NCBI GenBank assembly: GCA_937934705.1 | Contig: CALGYY010000185.1 | Coordinates: 1-30,721, forward strand | Length of the DNA stretch: 30,721 nt | Source of the DNA: an uncultured Bacteroidota bacterium | GTDB taxonomy: Bacteria; Bacteroidota; Bacteroidia; Bacteroidales; CAIWKO01 | Reading direction: 5' to 3' | Program-made: the position numbers and the translations under genes | Shown here: piece by piece, positions 8,079 through 16,191 of the stretch | Numbering within the stretch: the first letter of the stretch is position 1 | Layout of the letters: the number at the start of each line of letters is the position of its first letter | The notes under the pieces: generated by a model | Seen by the model: only the letters and a program-made list of their open reading frames with translations | The model's database searches: none | What the model was told of the DNA's origin: nothing

Positions 8079-10601
8079 TTAAACGGTAAGAAATCTGAAA
8101 TAAACAATGGTGCCCTTCCCGGGCGCAGATTCAGCCCAGATGTCGCCGCCATGTTTGTTGATAATTCTTCTGACGATGGCCAGACCAATACCGTTTCCGC
8201 TGAATTCTTTATTGTTGTGCAGCCGCTGGAATGGAATAAAAAGTTTGTGGGCATACTGCATATCGAAGCCAACGCCATTGTCCTTTACATAAAAATACTG
8301 GGTGTTATTGATGATAATTGCATCAATGCGGACCTCGGGATGATCTGCGGATCCTGAGTACTTAACGGCATTTCCGATCAGGTTTTCCAGCGCTATCCTG
8401 ATCAGCCCCTTATCTCCCTGGGTCCTTAAGCCCTTTCGGATATGGAAGCTGTACCGGGTGTCATTTGCATAGGTTGCGGCAATATCTTCTGCCAAACCGC
8501 TCAGATCGATCGTTGTAAACTCCGTGGCGGTGCGTGTGATCATCGACAAACTCAGGAGATCGGTGATCAGACGTGACATTTTATCAACCCCGGCATTAAT
8601 ACGCTTCAGGTAGTCTTTACCTTCTTCAGGAAGGTCTTTTTCCAAATCTTCTTCCAGGGCGTGACTGTATCCGCTGATGGCACGTAAAGGCGCCATCAGG
8701 TCATGCGAAACCGAATAGCTGAAAGCCTCCAGTTCTTTCGTGTACGCCAGAAGTTCAGTGGTTCTCTCAGCGACTCTTAATTCCAGCTCCTGATTCATTT
8801 TGTTGATCTGTTCATGAGCCACAGCCTGGTCGGTAATGTCACGAGCAAAACCGAATGTCCTGCTCATGCCGGTGTTCTGATCCCTGTGTGCAAAACCCTG
8901 AATATGGAGGTGCCGGAGTGATTCCTCATCCGGCTTAAGCCTGACCCTGATGTCAAAAGAAATACCACGGACAGTCAGGGCCTCCCAGGCATTACGGTAA
9001 ACCATGCGGTCGTCTTCATGCAAACGCGATATGATTTCATCCGGGTCAGGCGGTGAGAGATGTGTCGGGTAAGAGAAAAGTGAATACATTTCTTCTGACC
9101 ATTCGGAAGAATTATTCAATGGTCTGTAATACCAGAATCCGATGTGAGCCATCTTCTGCGCGAGGAGAATGAGTTCCCTTTGCTGCTTCAGCTTGTTTTC
9201 GTCTTCTTTGCGTTGTGTGATGTCAAATATTTGTGACAGAAAATAAGGCTCATCATCCGGGTGGTCTTTCACCAGAGTAGATGAAACATCAGCCCAGAAA
9301 AATGAACCATCGGATCGGATGTAGCGTTTTTCGAAATGCACAACGGAATTGACCTCTCCGTTAAGCAGTTCCCCGTAGGCGGCCCATGTTTTTTCCCTGT
9401 CCTCCGGATGGGTGATGTCAAGGAAATTGATCTGTCGCATTCCTTCTGCACTGATTCCTGTCATGTGTGCCAGGGCATCATTGACAAGAAAAATCCGGCC
9501 ATCGGGAAAACTCAGGCTCATGCCTACGCTGGCGTTTTCAAAAACCGATCTGAAGCGGGCCTCGGCCTGTTCCTGTTCTTCCTGCCTGAGTTTCCGGGTT
9601 CTTAGCTGAAGGTTTCTCAGTATGATCATGATCAGCGTGGTCGCCAGAACTATGCACAGAACAGCAAGAATCCCTGTAATCAGATATTTCCTGTTAAGGT
9701 CTCCCACGGCCTCATTACGTTCAACCTGTGAGAGCAGATACCAGGATGTGTTTTCAACCGGACGGATGTCACCCCACAATCTTATACCATTCTCATTTTC
9801 ATATTCAAGTAAACCAGATTTCCTGTCAATAGCCGTTCTTATGGTTTGGGCCACAAAATCCATGGGAAGATGATAGACGTAAGGGTGATGCCTTTGCGTT
9901 CTGTCAGTATTGATCAGGAATATCTTCCTGCCTTCAATCTTAAAAAGCATGACATTGGCAGTTTTGTCCTGACCGGGCCAAAGTTTGACTATCGGGAACA
10001 GATCAAGGTAGGGATTGATCCTGAATATGATGTAGGCGTAAGGACGTGTGTGCCGGAGCTGAGAAAAAGGTACGACAAATTCAATGATCAGCCGCTTGTT
10101 CAGGGTGTCATAGATGAAATCATTCATGCCGATCACACCGGGTTCGCTCCGGCCGTAACCAGGATTGACGTTCTCAGGGTATGCAAGCTGATGATTCAGA
10201 GAAATGAGTAACTTTCCCGTACTGTCGGTTACAAGAATATCCTCATAACGGTGGTTGGTCCGGATCAGGTTAAGCTGCTCTCTGAAAAGTTTAATCTCAT
10301 CTTCTGAGTTTTTAGTGTCAAGGAATGCAGTACTCACAGGATTCTTCTGGAAGTATCGCGCATCGGCTCTTCTCTCCCTGATCCAGTCATTGATCTGCAT
10401 ATTTTTCAGCCGGGCAACAGATCTTACTTCTTCGTACTTCATGATGCGGGTTTGCTCCAGCTCTTCTAAATAGTAAAACACGCCCAGACAAATGGTCAGT
10501 AAAATGAATGTGACCAGAACGATCATAATGTTCTGGGGATGGTTACGGATGAATGACCGTGCTTCTGAGGGGCTTTTTCCTTGTTCTTTCTTTATTTTCA
10601 T
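8079..10601 (-). CDS. Membrane sensor histidine kinase, Cache-like ectodomain + two PAS
   Basis: This is an 840-residue kinase. Transmembrane helix 1 is at about 24-44 (IMIVLVTFILLTICLGVFYY). An extracytoplasmic region of about 260 residues has the helix-then-alpha/beta look of a Cache sensor (MQINDWIRERRADARYF, then VTDSTGKLL). Transmembrane helix 2 is at about 305-330. PAS domains lie at about 345-465 (ends FDITQRK) and 475-595 (ends FARDITD). HisKA has H633 in SVSHDLMAPLRAISGY, and HATPase has GNAVKYSG, DNGVGFD and NGIGLAIV. It is the only membrane-bound sensor of the operon and so the likely entry point for an external small-molecule signal. Cache is called from layout rather than from a clear motif. 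It follows the Rcp1-like receiver by 20 bp. Confidence 0.92.
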   Translation of the reverse strand: MKIKKEQGKSPSEARSFIRNHPQNIMIVLVTFILLTICLGVFYYLEELEQTRIMKYEEVRSVARLKNMQINDWIRERRADARYFQKNPVSTAFLDTKNSEDEIKLFREQLNLIRTNHRYEDILVTDSTGKLLISLNHQLAYPENVNPGYGRSEPGVIGMNDFIYDTLNKRLIIEFVVPFSQLRHTRPYAYIIFRINPYLDLFPIVKLWPGQDKTANVMLFKIEGRKIFLINTDRTQRHHPYVYHLPMDFVAQTIRTAIDRKSGLLEYENENGIRLWGDIRPVENTSWYLLSQVERNEAVGDLNRKYLITGILAVLCIVLATTLIMIILRNLQLRTRKLRQEEQEQAEARFRSVFENASVGMSLSFPDGRIFLVNDALAHMTGISAEGMRQINFLDITHPEDREKTWAAYGELLNGEVNSVVHFEKRYIRSDGSFFWADVSSTLVKDHPDDEPYFLSQIFDITQRKEDENKLKQQRELILLAQKMAHIGFWYYRPLNNSSEWSEEMYSLFSYPTHLSPPDPDEIISRLHEDDRMVYRNAWEALTVRGISFDIRVRLKPDEESLRHLHIQGFAHRDQNTGMSRTFGFARDITDQAVAHEQINKMNQELELRVAERTTELLAYTKELEAFSYSVSHDLMAPLRAISGYSHALEEDLEKDLPEEGKDYLKRINAGVDKMSRLITDLLSLSMITRTATEFTTIDLSGLAEDIAATYANDTRYSFHIRKGLRTQGDKGLIRIALENLIGNAVKYSGSADHPEVRIDAIIINNTQYFYVKDNGVGFDMQYAHKLFIPFQRLHNNKEFSGNGIGLAIVRRIINKHGGDIWAESAPGKGTIVYFRFLTV

Positions 10602-10621
10602 CGGGGGTGATTCAGTAAGGG

Positions 10622-11059
10622 TCAGATTCGGGGGGGTTCATTCATAAAGAGCCAGTATTGCGTGAGAACGTTGATGACATTAATAAAATATTTGAAATCA
10701 ATGGGTTTTTTCAGGTAACTGTTGGCACCTAATTCATAGGCCAGGTTGATGTCTTTCCTTTCACCGGAGGAGGACAAAATGATGACGGGAGATAATCCAA
10801 AACATGCATCATCCCTGATAAATCTCAATACCTGAAATCCATCTACTTTGGGCAGTTTGAGATCCAGAAGGATCAGGTCGGGGAAACGGCTGGACGCAGT
10901 CTGCGACAGTTCGCTGGCGTAACGAATGTAATCCATGGCCTCCGCACCGTCTTTTGCAACACTGATCTCCAGTGATTGCCCGGTTTTTTGAAAAGCCCTT
11001 TTTAACAGTTCGATATCATCCTGGCTGTCTTCAATGATGAGAATTTTCTTTATCTCCAT
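10622..11059 (-). CDS. Single-domain response regulator (Rcp1/CheY-like)
   Basis: This is a 145-residue receiver with no output domain. It has D11 (IIEDSQDD), phospho-acceptor D66 (DLILLDLKLPKVDG), S96/S97 in IILSSSGE, and K117 (ANSYLKKPID). The long insertion before the phospho-acceptor (YASELSQTASSRFP) and the NLAYELGANSYLKKP block are typical of Rcp1-type receivers, which accept phosphate from phytochrome-like kinases. It is the first gene of the operon, and two kinases with the matching HisKA type follow. It could act as a diffusible signal carrier, a phosphate sink or a shuttle to another kinase; nothing here decides among these. Confidence 0.93.
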   Translation of the reverse strand: MEIKKILIIEDSQDDIELLKRAFQKTGQSLEISVAKDGAEAMDYIRYASELSQTASSRFPDLILLDLKLPKVDGFQVLRFIRDDACFGLSPVIILSSSGERKDINLAYELGANSYLKKPIDFKYFINVINVLTQYWLFMNEPPRI

Positions 11060-11090
11060 GGCCGGGTTTTCAGGTCTTTACGTAATAAAG

Positions 11091-11098
11091 CAAAAGTA
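11091..11098 (-). promoter_or_regulatory. -7 box of the kinase operon
   Basis: Minus-strand TACTTTTG matches TAnnTTTG exactly and lies 32 bp upstream of the ATG at 11059. No TTG is seen at the usual distance upstream. The remainder of 11060-11318 has no gene. It contains a small hairpin at 11122-11137. Confidence 0.5.
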
Positions 11099-11121
11099 AT
11101 TCTGATAACACCCGCAGAGTT

Positions 11122-11142
11122 CAGGTCAAAAGACCTGTTTTT
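11122..11142 (+). other. Short hairpin followed by T-run upstream of the kinase operon
   Basis: CAGGTC-AAAA-GACCTG followed by TTTTT on the plus strand. No plus-strand gene precedes it. On the minus strand, the direction of transcription arriving from the anti-sigma gene, the T-run would precede rather than follow the stem. It could weakly separate the anti-sigma and kinase transcripts or be a regulator site just upstream of the -7 box. Confidence 0.3.
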
Positions 11143-11318
11143 CCCTGTTCATTCCACCCGAAATCACAGCAGGGTTTTGGCCTGGTTTCATCAGGAAAAG
11201 AGAAGGACGGTGAAGAAAAACCTGTTTCAAAACCGACACATGAACCCCTTCATGCAACCCGTCCTGTCAGAAGGCCGGTTGATGAACCAGGCTGAAAAGT
11301 CAATGATGAAACTGCAGA

Positions 11319-12419
11319 TCAATGATCATTCAGATCATCCAGCAGGTGTCCGGCTTCTTTTGAATAAAAGGATGCAGAAGCGGTCAATTGTACAAGCCTT
11401 GTTCTGGCTGCCTCCTGGTTATTGAGTTTCAGGTGGCAAAGTGCCAGGTACCATCGTGCATCGTCTCTCAGGTTAATTCCCTGACCATCTGCAATTTCCT
11501 CCAGGGGGGCCACAGCAGATGAATAGGCTCCGCTTTCCATGAACGACAGACCTTCGAATAAGCGTGCGGCTGCATATTGCTTATGGGTGGAAGAAACCTG
11601 GCCGAGCAGTCGGGCAGACAAACTGAAATCTCCCTTGTGGTATGCTTTCATGCCGCTGATAAATGACCCGCTGCGGCTTAATTCAGTTCCTCTGAATTCC
11701 ACTGGAACCCCCATGGTAGTGTAGTATTCACCAAATAACTTATCTTCCGGCCGGCTTTTGAGAGTTCCGGCTATGATTCCGCCTGCTGTTATTAATAAGG
11801 CCAGTGAAGCAGCAGTCAGGAACCATCTTCTTTGTAACAAGGGTTTCACTTTTGGCTTCTCGGGTTCATTCTGCTGAAGTTTTAACTGCTCTAAAAGCTT
11901 TTGAGGATCAATCAGTCCTGCCCTTTTCCTGAAAGTATATTCATCAACTGCATCGTCGATGTCAACGCAGGTTTTGTAGACAGATTCCGTTTTCTCGCGG
12001 AGCAGATCCAACTGCTTCTCATCCGGGTGGTCAAGCTGCATAACAGCTTTCATCTCGTCCTGCCAGATCCCTTCAACAAGTTCGCGGTACATCACGGCAT
12101 CCGTACTGAGCCAGCCGAGTATTTCCTGGTCGAGACGATGCTGCAGAAGCAGCTTCAGTTTGCTGATATTTCCCGTGAAGTCTGAACCGGCAACATCATC
12201 CCACAACTCCAGAAGCAACTCCCGGTGGATCCGGGTATCTTCCGTCTCGAAATGATCCACCTGCTGGTTATATTTGCCCAGAAAGCCCTGAATTCCGCGG
12301 ATATTGTCCACATCATTTCTGAGTTCCGGCTGAAGCACCATTTTGTTTTCGAATTGCTTCTTTTCATCCTGACTCATCAGGCCTCCGAGATATCTCTCTA
12401 TTTGATTAATGTAGTCCAT
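11319..12419 (-). CDS. Putative anti-sigma factor: membrane protein with C-terminal TPR region
   Basis: This is a 366-residue protein. The frame extends to a TTG at 12425. The ATG at 12419 overlaps the sigma-factor stop as TGATG and gives MDYINQIERYLGGLMSQDE, so I chose it. The N-terminus follows the Bacteroidota anti-sigma pattern (I-x-RYL-x-G-x-L, then FENKMVLQPELRNDV). A charged cytosolic region runs to about 197, one transmembrane helix spans about 199-218 (WFLTAASLALLITAGGIIAG), and an outer part (about 248-363) has TPR-like repeats (AARLFEGLSFMESGAYSSAVAPLEEI and WYLALCHLKLNNQEAARTRL). No zinc-binding HxxxCxxC motif is present. Coupling to the sigma gene and the topology support an anti-sigma role, holding the sigma at the membrane; this is inference. 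The outer TPR part could bind the nearby CHAT protein. Confidence 0.75.
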   Translation of the reverse strand: MDYINQIERYLGGLMSQDEKKQFENKMVLQPELRNDVDNIRGIQGFLGKYNQQVDHFETEDTRIHRELLLELWDDVAGSDFTGNISKLKLLLQHRLDQEILGWLSTDAVMYRELVEGIWQDEMKAVMQLDHPDEKQLDLLREKTESVYKTCVDIDDAVDEYTFRKRAGLIDPQKLLEQLKLQQNEPEKPKVKPLLQRRWFLTAASLALLITAGGIIAGTLKSRPEDKLFGEYYTTMGVPVEFRGTELSRSGSFISGMKAYHKGDFSLSARLLGQVSSTHKQYAAARLFEGLSFMESGAYSSAVAPLEEIADGQGINLRDDARWYLALCHLKLNNQEAARTRLVQLTASASFYSKEAGHLLDDLNDH

Positions 12420-12988
12420 CAGCAAAGGGCTAAACGTTGATATTTAGGGTCTTTTTTAATCAGAAGCAGAAGCGTTTTCATGCAGGCAGATTTTCGTTTG
12501 AAGAAATAGTCTTCCGTATATCCGAGCTTCATACGCGTTTCCCGGCTACCTGTCTTTTTAACAACCGACATGATAATCTGCCGGCAGGTTTTATTCAGAT
12601 TCTTGAAGTGCTGCCAATAGATGCCATAACATTCCTGCATGGGAAATTCGGGATTATCTTCACCAGCCTGGTTGTGATCAAAGAAATCTTCACTGAAGCT
12701 GACCCTGATGCGTCTCCTTCTGAGTTCGTTCAGCCATAGGTTGCGTCCAACAGTAACGATCAGAGCCTTTGGCGAACACACATCCTGTTGTTGCGTTTTG
12801 GTAAGTCGTGTGGAAATGAGAAGATAGGTGTCGTGAATGATGTCATCAACGTCCTGTTCCGATCCGCCGCTGCGTCTCACAAAATCTGCGATGACCCCTC
12901 TGCAATCAGAATACAGAACGCTTGAAAAGCAATCCCCGGAGCTTCTGAATGCGGAAGTCCCCGTCATATATTCATTTTTGAGGGTCAT
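12419..12988 (-). CDS. ECF-type RNA polymerase sigma factor
   Basis: This is a 189-residue sigma-70 family protein with only regions 2 and 4. Region 2 (about 25-95) includes DFVRRSGGSEQDVDDIIHDTYL and the DNA-melting part ALIVTVGRNLWLNELRRRR. Region 4 (about 130-182) has the divergent helix-turn-helix ETRMKLGYTEDYFFKRKSAC. Region 4 is less canonical than in SigE-like factors, as is usual for Bacteroidota sigma factors paired with TPR or CHAT proteins. The start ATG at 12988 has two tandem -7 boxes upstream. The stop overlaps the start of the putative anti-sigma gene (TGATG), and the CHAT protease gene ends 86 bp upstream. The regulon is unknown. Confidence 0.85.
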   Translation of the reverse strand: MTLKNEYMTGTSAFRSSGDCFSSVLYSDCRGVIADFVRRSGGSEQDVDDIIHDTYLLISTRLTKTQQQDVCSPKALIVTVGRNLWLNELRRRRIRVSFSEDFFDHNQAGEDNPEFPMQECYGIYWQHFKNLNKTCRQIIMSVVKKTGSRETRMKLGYTEDYFFKRKSACMKTLLLLIKKDPKYQRLALC

Positions 12989-13017
12989 AGCCTGGTCGAG
13001 GGCTTATTCAACGGATG

Positions 13018-13048
13018 CAAATATAGAAAGATTTTATCAAAGATACAA
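13018..13048 (-). promoter_or_regulatory. Promoter of the sigma/anti-sigma pair
   Basis: Minus-strand TTG (13046-13048), 20 bp, then TATATTTG (13018-13025), an exact TAnnTTTG match 30 bp from the ATG. A second exact -7 box, TATCTTTG, lies at 13038-13045, so two start sites are possible. The sigma gene can therefore be expressed apart from the CHAT gene upstream. Confidence 0.55.
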
Positions 13049-13074
13049 TAGCTGCATATGAAATTTATAAAAAA

Positions 13075-15909
13075 TCAGTCTTTTAACCTGCGAACTAAAA
13101 CTGTCAGAATAAAGACTCCGGTTCCGATGATGAGGTACCACCACCATTTTACCGGTTCATCACGACGGAATTCAGTTATAAATCTTTCTCCGTGTCCCTG
13201 CAATACAAATGGCGCCCAATAGGCAGGATGAGATGTGATATTGCCAGACTTGTCAAGAAATCTCTTTTTAGCCTGCTGCAATGCCCGGTCGCTTCTTTCA
13301 CCATTCTGTATGCCCTGGTAGAAGTTTTCCATGATATCGGCACTGCTTTTATCCTCAACCGGCCAGAGGCTCATCAGGATGCTTCTGCTTCCGGCATACT
13401 GGAAGGCCCGGGCGATACTCATCATTCCTTCTCCCGGACTACTTCTGCCGTAGCCCGAATTGCACGATGAAAGTACAGTCAGACCCGAAGGAATGGATGA
13501 TGCATAAATATCTGAAACCCGGATGGTGTCGCACCGGCCACCTTCACCGGCCAGGATCAGTCCTGAATGTATGGGGTCAGAGGTATCAGCAAAAGAATGC
13601 AGCGAAAGATGGATGATACAATGAGATTCATGATTGTTCAGGATTTGTTCCCGTGAAGCCGCGTTTCCGGCATACAGCTTTCCTCCCGTTATTTCGGCAA
13701 TTCTCACTGCTTCCCGCTCCGCATACTCCAATACGGCTGCATCAGTACATTCTGAGTAGTGAGGAGCCAGTATCATAATCTTTCCATCGTGATGAAGGGG
13801 CGATATGATCTGTTGTGCAGTCAGGGTGGGAGAGTAGGAATACGAAACGGAATAATCATTCAACAGGTAATTCAGGGTTTTGAAGTCTGCGATTTCCGCT
13901 TCTTTATCAGGAAGCTGCCGAATAAGCGCCTCAAAAACCAGAGGTCCCATTTCCGGGTCCGGCGCCACAACCAGACCTGAACATGAGGAGATCAGTCCTG
14001 AAACAGGCTGAATCAAACGCAAATACAAACCATGTGAAAGCCTGGTAAAGCGGTTGAAATCTTCAGGTTCAGTTGAAATTGAAGGCTGTCTGATAAAGTC
14101 AGAATACTTCCGTATGTCAGATAAAAGGCTGCTGTCGGATGGAATCCTCACCCAGATGGTTTCGTCGCGGCTGATTCCGATGATGTGCAGGTGATGTTCG
14201 CTGAAAGTATATTCGAGAAATGCTGTATTTTCAGGCAAATAATCACTGACAGATGCAACAGTCAGTACAAAAGATGAAAAAGCATCAGGCATACCTGGAG
14301 TGGACTGCCTGGTGCTTTCACGCAACTGCTCTCTCAGGAGGTATAAATCCATCAGCTTTTGACGAATTGCCAGTGCCTTTTCCGTTTGATGGCCCAGTCC
14401 CGGATGGGCCAGTATGCTTTCCAGACGCCAGATCCCTGCATTGATTCTGCGGTCATATGAGCCAAACCTTCTGAACTCTGTGTTTTCCCAGAACTGCTGA
14501 TCGGTCCATGAAGCCATGAGCGCAGTGGCGCGACCCTTCTCACTTATATACAGAGCCTCATCGAGCCATCGCGACTGATTCGTGAGTACATAAAGCCGAA
14601 AACAGCAGTCAAGCGCCTTTTGACACAAAGAACGATAAGTCTCAGAAACAAAGAGCCGGCTGTCTTCGCTCAGGTATTTCTTTGAGGCCCATGACGTCCA
14701 ATCACTGGCGCCATGATAATACTTCACAGCATGCTCCAGGTGCGACCTCTGATTCAGAGTGTCAAGCGAGGCCATGAGCCTGTATGCATCTCCTTTCTTC
14801 TCCAGAACCGGGATCATATGCCTCAGGAATTCTGTGGTTCCGGGAACCCACGCCGCTGCCCGGTCCTTTTCCCCGGTGAGAATCCGGATCGCGAGATCAA
14901 GATACCGTATGGCACTATCCGGCTGATCAACAGACACATGATAATCAGCAAGATAATATGCGCAGCGTGCGGTTTTGGGATGATAAAAGCCAAATAGTCT
15001 CTTGTAAGCAGAAAAAGCGTGTTGAAGGTGTTGTAAAGCTCTTCTTTCCTGCCCGAGCAGAGTTGCCATTCTCCCCATATTCTCACTGATCTCAGGAGTG
15101 TCTTCCGCTTCCCAATGGCTGATCAGCCAGTTAAGCTTATCTTCTGCCTCCGCATGCATGCCAAGTCGGAGGTAACAGAGTCCGAGCTGGCCGCTGACCA
15201 CTTTTCGGACTTTTTCAGATGTCTGAGGATGTTGGATGATCCTTTCAAAGTAAACAGAGGCCTGGGTGTAATCATGCTGCATCATCAAAGCCTGTCCGAT
15301 AGCAGTGTTTAGCAGCTCAGTCAGGTAAGTTTCTCCTTCATCCAGTAAACTGAGCCTGGATTCGGCGAGACGAAAATATTTGAGTGCCATCTGGTAGTCG
15401 CCCGAAAAATAACTGATGTCCCCCAGCCGGTAGGCAAGATCGGCCTTCATCAGATAATTTGACCGGACCCTGCGAAGCATCTTCTCAGCCAGTTTAAAAT
15501 ACCCAAGAGCCACCCTGTGCTTACCAGTAGCGTTAATTGCTTCTCCCAATCCGATCAGCCCCCTGATCATTCCGATGGTGTCGTTGGGCCGGGTCTGGCA
15601 ATAACTGAGGTTCATACGGTAGAAGTATTCCGCAGTGTCAGGCTTTTCTTCCAGGGTATAAAGGTATGCGATGATTTCACTGTGTGGAAGCAAAGCCCGT
15701 TGACTGAAAGGTTCCGGGAAAAATAGTACCGCTTTTCTGTACAGAACGAATGCCTGATGGTCATCCCCTGTGCGGTATGCTTCACGCGCACGAATCAGTA
15801 TTTCTTCAGTGCCGGATTGCCCGTTTTGCGCCCAAAGATCAGGCGGTGTGCAGCAAAATGCACACAAGATAAGGATGATCAGCGATTTTTTCAGTTTCAG
15901 GTCGGGCAT
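13075..15909 (-). CDS. Exported TPR-CHAT caspase-like protease with C-terminal membrane anchor
   Basis: This is a 944-residue protein. Residues 1-28 are a signal peptide (SLIILILCAFCCTPP, cleavage near WAQ). Residues about 30-430 form helical TPR repeats (for example ALGYFKLAEKMLRRV and MALKYFRLAESRLSLL). A helical linker follows. The C-terminal CHAT peptidase domain (about 640-910) has catalytic His771 in IIHLSLHSF and Cys816 in VLSSCNSGYG. It also has GMMSIARAFQYAGSRSILMSLWPV and the closing HPAYWAPFVLQG, all CHAT family hallmarks. Residues about 922-940 form a transmembrane helix followed by a basic tail (RRLKD). The predicted topology puts TPR and protease in the periplasm, anchored in the inner membrane. 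It precedes the sigma/anti-sigma pair, suggesting a regulatory protease, but its substrate is unknown. Both catalytic residues are present, so activity is likely. Confidence 0.88.
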   Translation of the reverse strand: MPDLKLKKSLIILILCAFCCTPPDLWAQNGQSGTEEILIRAREAYRTGDDHQAFVLYRKAVLFFPEPFSQRALLPHSEIIAYLYTLEEKPDTAEYFYRMNLSYCQTRPNDTIGMIRGLIGLGEAINATGKHRVALGYFKLAEKMLRRVRSNYLMKADLAYRLGDISYFSGDYQMALKYFRLAESRLSLLDEGETYLTELLNTAIGQALMMQHDYTQASVYFERIIQHPQTSEKVRKVVSGQLGLCYLRLGMHAEAEDKLNWLISHWEAEDTPEISENMGRMATLLGQERRALQHLQHAFSAYKRLFGFYHPKTARCAYYLADYHVSVDQPDSAIRYLDLAIRILTGEKDRAAAWVPGTTEFLRHMIPVLEKKGDAYRLMASLDTLNQRSHLEHAVKYYHGASDWTSWASKKYLSEDSRLFVSETYRSLCQKALDCCFRLYVLTNQSRWLDEALYISEKGRATALMASWTDQQFWENTEFRRFGSYDRRINAGIWRLESILAHPGLGHQTEKALAIRQKLMDLYLLREQLRESTRQSTPGMPDAFSSFVLTVASVSDYLPENTAFLEYTFSEHHLHIIGISRDETIWVRIPSDSSLLSDIRKYSDFIRQPSISTEPEDFNRFTRLSHGLYLRLIQPVSGLISSCSGLVVAPDPEMGPLVFEALIRQLPDKEAEIADFKTLNYLLNDYSVSYSYSPTLTAQQIISPLHHDGKIMILAPHYSECTDAAVLEYAEREAVRIAEITGGKLYAGNAASREQILNNHESHCIIHLSLHSFADTSDPIHSGLILAGEGGRCDTIRVSDIYASSIPSGLTVLSSCNSGYGRSSPGEGMMSIARAFQYAGSRSILMSLWPVEDKSSADIMENFYQGIQNGERSDRALQQAKKRFLDKSGNITSHPAYWAPFVLQGHGERFITEFRRDEPVKWWWYLIIGTGVFILTVLVRRLKD

Positions 15910-15919
15910 TCTCCGATGG

Positions 15920-15942
15920 GGCAGAGGCAGGCTGCCTCTGCC
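15920..15942. promoter_or_regulatory. 23-bp perfect palindrome over the CHAT transcription start (operator or leader hairpin)
   Basis: GGCAGAGGCAG (15920-15930), one central G, then CTGCCTCTGCC (15932-15942): an 11-bp perfect inverted repeat. It touches the -7 box at 15942, spans the expected start site near 15935 and ends 10 bp before the ATG at 15909. In RNA it would form a very stable hairpin covering the ribosome entry zone. As DNA it is the right size for a dimeric repressor. Confidence 0.6.
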
Positions 15943-15971
15943 AAAGATACAGCAATTTGTCCATAAAACAA
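15942..15971 (-). promoter_or_regulatory. Promoter of the CHAT protease gene
   Basis: Minus-strand TTG (15969-15971), 19 bp, then TATCTTTG (15942-15949): an exact match in sequence and spacing to the main Bacteroidota promoter. The predicted start is near 15935, leaving a leader of about 25 nt that is almost entirely the palindrome. Confidence 0.65.
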
Positions 15972-16049
15972 TATAGAAGTTTTGAATGCTTGGATGCCCT
16001 TTTCTGCAAGGTTTTCATGATGCATTCCTTCTGTAGGCATTGATAATAA

Positions 16050-16078
16050 TTGACCAGGAAAAAATGAAATTTTCTTTG
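16050..16078 (+). promoter_or_regulatory. Candidate promoter of the small proline-tailed peptide gene
   Basis: TTG (16050-16052), 18 bp, then TTTCTTTG (16071-16078), one mismatch from TAnnTTTG. The expected start near 16085 gives a leader of about 107 nt. Confidence 0.4.
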
Positions 16079-16118
16079 CTAGATAATTAAGGGCTGCAGA
16101 ACTTTTTTTAGTTCGAGG

Positions 16119-16138
16119 GGGGTCGGAAAATCGACCCC
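16119..16138 (+). other. Leader hairpin upstream of the small peptide gene
   Basis: GGGGTCG (16119-16125), loop GAAAAT, CGACCCC (16132-16138): a perfect 7-bp stem inside the putative leader. No T-run follows, so it is not a terminator. It may be a stability or regulatory element. Confidence 0.4.
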
Positions 16139-16191
16139 TGCGTGTCGTACGGTCAGACAACACCACTAACCAAAAACTGAAAGGAATAGAG

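Noticed and set aside
11122..11142. Plus-strand terminator
   Set aside because: The stem is only 6 bp and no plus-strand gene lies upstream, so it is listed only as a hairpin.
11177..11425. Plus-strand frame of 82 codons after the anti-sigma gene
   Set aside because: It runs into the anti-sigma gene on the other strand and has no signal, motif or convincing ribosome site.
12420..12425. TTG start extending the anti-sigma gene by two codons
   Set aside because: The ATG at 12419 makes a standard TGATG coupling with the sigma stop.
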